Assembly: GCA_944390885.1 (NCBI GenBank)
Contig: CALXRP010000011.1
Span: 1 to 61,076, forward strand
DNA: 61,076 nt
From: an uncultured Alphaproteobacteria bacterium
GTDB taxonomy: Bacteria; Pseudomonadota; Alphaproteobacteria; RF32; CAG-239
Direction: 5' to 3'
Shown here piece by piece: positions 59,951 through 61,076 of the stretch (position 1 is its first letter; each line of letters opens with the position of its first letter). The notes beneath the pieces are model-generated. The model worked only from the letters and a program-made list of their open reading frames with translations, had not been told where the DNA came from and made no database searches. Position numbers and translations under genes: made by a program.

Positions 59951-60110
59951 AATTTTGCGCTTTTTTTTAGCAATTCTTCCGTTTTATTCACATAAATCAA
60001 CATTTATATAATTTTTGTTAATAATTATTAACAGCCCCTATTAAAAAGTTAACAAATAAAAAAATAAAGATTATTATGACGTTATAAATTTTAATAAAAG
60101 GGGCAACACC
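59951..60110. promoter_or_regulatory. Divergent fliI/ctrA control region
   Basis: 160 bp of very AT-rich sequence with several TTAA half-sites, including TTAATAATTATTAA and GTTAAC. None has the canonical TTAA-N7-TTAA spacing of CtrA boxes, but TTAA repeats are dense. It should contain promoters for both genes. Confidence 0.5.
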
Positions 60111-60797
60111 ATGCGAGTATTACTTGTCGAAGACGACTATGCCATCTCTCAAAGCATTGAAACAATGCTCAAAAAAGAAGGCATGATTGTCGATACGACC
60201 GATTTGGGCGAAGACGGCCTGGAAATCGGCAAACTTTATGATTATGACATTATCATTTTGGATTTGATGCTTCCTGACATGAACGGTTACGAGGTCTTAA
60301 AGAGTCTCCGCGCCGCCAAAGTCAACACACCGGTGCTGATCTTGTCCGGCCTCTCGGAACCGGACAAAAAGGTCAAAGGCTTAGGCTACGGCGCCGACGA
60401 CTATTTAACCAAACCGTTTGACAAAGCAGAACTTCTGGCGCGAATCCAAGCTGTTGTCAGACGCTCGAAAGGGCACTCCAATTCCATTATCCGCACCGGA
60501 GACGTTGAAGTCAATCTGGACACACAGACCGTTACGGTCGGAAACAAAACGCTTCACCTGACCGGCAAAGAATATGGCATTATGGAACTGCTCTCGCTGA
60601 GAAAAGGCTCGACATTGAATAAAGACCAGTTCTTAAACCACCTCTACGGCGGCATTGACGAACCGGAATTAAAGATTATCGACGTCTTTATCTGCAAACT
60701 CCGCAAAAAACTGGAAAAAGCTTCCGGCGGCAAGAATTATATCGAAACCGTCTGGGGCCGCGGCTATGTTCTCCGCGATCCGGATGAAAAAAAATAA
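60111..60797 (+). CDS. ctrA: Cell cycle response regulator CtrA
   Basis: 228-residue OmpR-type regulator matching CtrA. Receiver domain [20 protein letters not shown] with phospho-Asp in [13 protein letters not shown] (near 51) and Lys in [24 protein letters not shown]; the CtrA-type winged helix [48 protein letters not shown] and GRGYVLRDP. CtrA controls cell cycle, motility and flagellar genes, fitting its position opposite fliI. Its presence identifies the organism as alphaproteobacterial. A terminator follows at 60821. Confidence 0.96.
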   Translation: MRVLLVEDDYAISQSIETMLKKEGMIVDTTDLGEDGLEIGKLYDYDIIILDLMLPDMNGYEVLKSLRAAKVNTPVLILSGLSEPDKKVKGLGYGADDYLTKPFDKAELLARIQAVVRRSKGHSNSIIRTGDVEVNLDTQTVTVGNKTLHLTGKEYGIMELLSLRKGSTLNKDQFLNHLYGGIDEPELKIIDVFICKLRKKLEKASGGKNYIETVWGRGYVLRDPDEKK

Positions 60798-60820
60798 ATT
60801 TTTTACAATCACATCATATC

Positions 60821-60854
60821 AAAAAAGCCTCTCTTCTTAAAGATGAGGCTTTTT
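60821..60854 (+). terminator. Intrinsic terminator of ctrA
   Basis: AAAAAAGCCTC pairs with GAGGCTTTTT around a 13-base loop, 24 bp after the ctrA stop. Confidence 0.85.
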
Positions 60855-60956
60855 GATTCCCCCGCCGCCTGCCGCACCTTTCATATAAAAGCACCAATAA
60901 CTTTTTCATTATACCGTAATGCCAACCTACGATATATTTAATAAAAAGAGAATATC

Positions 60957-61076
60957 GCAACAAAATTAATGGGATAAAACGGCATGCTGCGCCGTAATTT
61001 TCGAGCGACGTGTACAAAAAGGTACTCAAACGAAAAAATCACAAGCACGATGCCGCTGCCGCAACAAAATTAATGG
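60957..61076. repeat. GTGTACA-core hairpin element D with 16-bp flanking direct repeats
   Basis: GCAACAAAATTAATGG occurs at 60957-60972 and 61061-61076. Between them is a long imperfect hairpin (60979-61057) with CGGCATGCTGC/GCACGATGCCG outer and GTAATTTTCG/CGAAAAAATCAC inner arms and a centre GACGTGTACAAAAAGGTACT like element C. The repeats may be a target duplication or the start of a tandem array cut by the window edge. Confidence 0.6.

Larger units (their letters stand above)
60798..61076. other. Right edge with terminator and hairpin element
   Basis: After the ctrA terminator this region contains a 16-bp direct repeat (60957-60972 and 61061-61076) on either side of hairpin element D. 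The window ends at the repeat. Confidence 0.6.

Overview
The window looks like the chromosome of a low-GC, probably gut- or host-associated alphaproteobacterium. The main evidence is a canonical CtrA cell-cycle regulator at the right edge, divergent from flagellar fliI and fliJ, plus a MotA/MotB stator and an alphaproteobacteria-type DUF3768 gene. N-acetylglucosamine catabolism (nagA, nagB) and a glutamyl-tRNA synthetase of the long gut-Firmicutes type suggest an intestinal lineage. No 16S gene is present, so this placement is inference.

Layout. 0-0.4 kb: tRNA-Met(CAT), with its 3' end and terminator duplicated just to its left. 0.6-9.6 kb: housekeeping genes (ArsC-like, MarC, MotAB, TerC, NhaD-like antiporter, gltX, nagAB). 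9.6-15.5 kb: a surface-glycan cluster of five glycosyltransferases plus a ParB-fold protein. 15.6-24 kb: DUF362 ferredoxin-like protein, HAD phosphatase, a Ser/Thr-rich secreted-looking pair, acetyltransferase, YbaK, a two-component system, a lipoprotein and an EEP-family nuclease. 24-29.4 kb: AT-rich accessory genes including an ELM1-like gene followed directly by a lipoprotein class D beta-lactamase.

29.9-51.6 kb is a defence and mobile island. At its left edge is a broken type III restriction-modification locus: mod lacks its C-terminus, a DUF2513 gene follows, and res is cut after about 30 codons. The break lies next to a fragment resembling the 3' end of tRNA-Glu. From there to the intact tRNA-Glu at 51.5 kb lies a roughly 19.5-kb element. 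Its right end carries a large serine recombinase that reads into the tRNA, an excisionase-like HTH, an HUH-type replication protein, a DUF927 ATPase and a small resolvase. Its left half is a minus-strand type I R-M operon running hsdM, two unknown genes (one membrane anchored), a HEPN protein, an HsdS fused to an N-terminal MNT nucleotidyltransferase, a second HEPN-motif protein, an unknown gene, a Trypco2-like protein, Fic and hsdR. The HEPN/unknown/Trypco2 cassette is bracketed by direct repeats of the hsdS 3' end, so it looks like inserted cargo. I regard the MNT-HsdS fusion beside its HEPN partner, together with this cassette, as the best candidate for an undescribed system: a toxin-antitoxin module physically tied to the specificity subunit. 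Two highly structured leader RNAs with intrinsic terminators (32.2 and 44.7 kb) precede plus-strand genes of the island.

51.6-61.1 kb returns to resident genes: an uncharacterised three-gene group with a 677-residue protein, a repeat field of large hairpins, pgk, gap, sodB, fliJ, fliI and ctrA. Related hairpins with a GTGTACA core recur at the right edge of the window.

All functional calls come from reading motifs; no similarity search or folding program was run.
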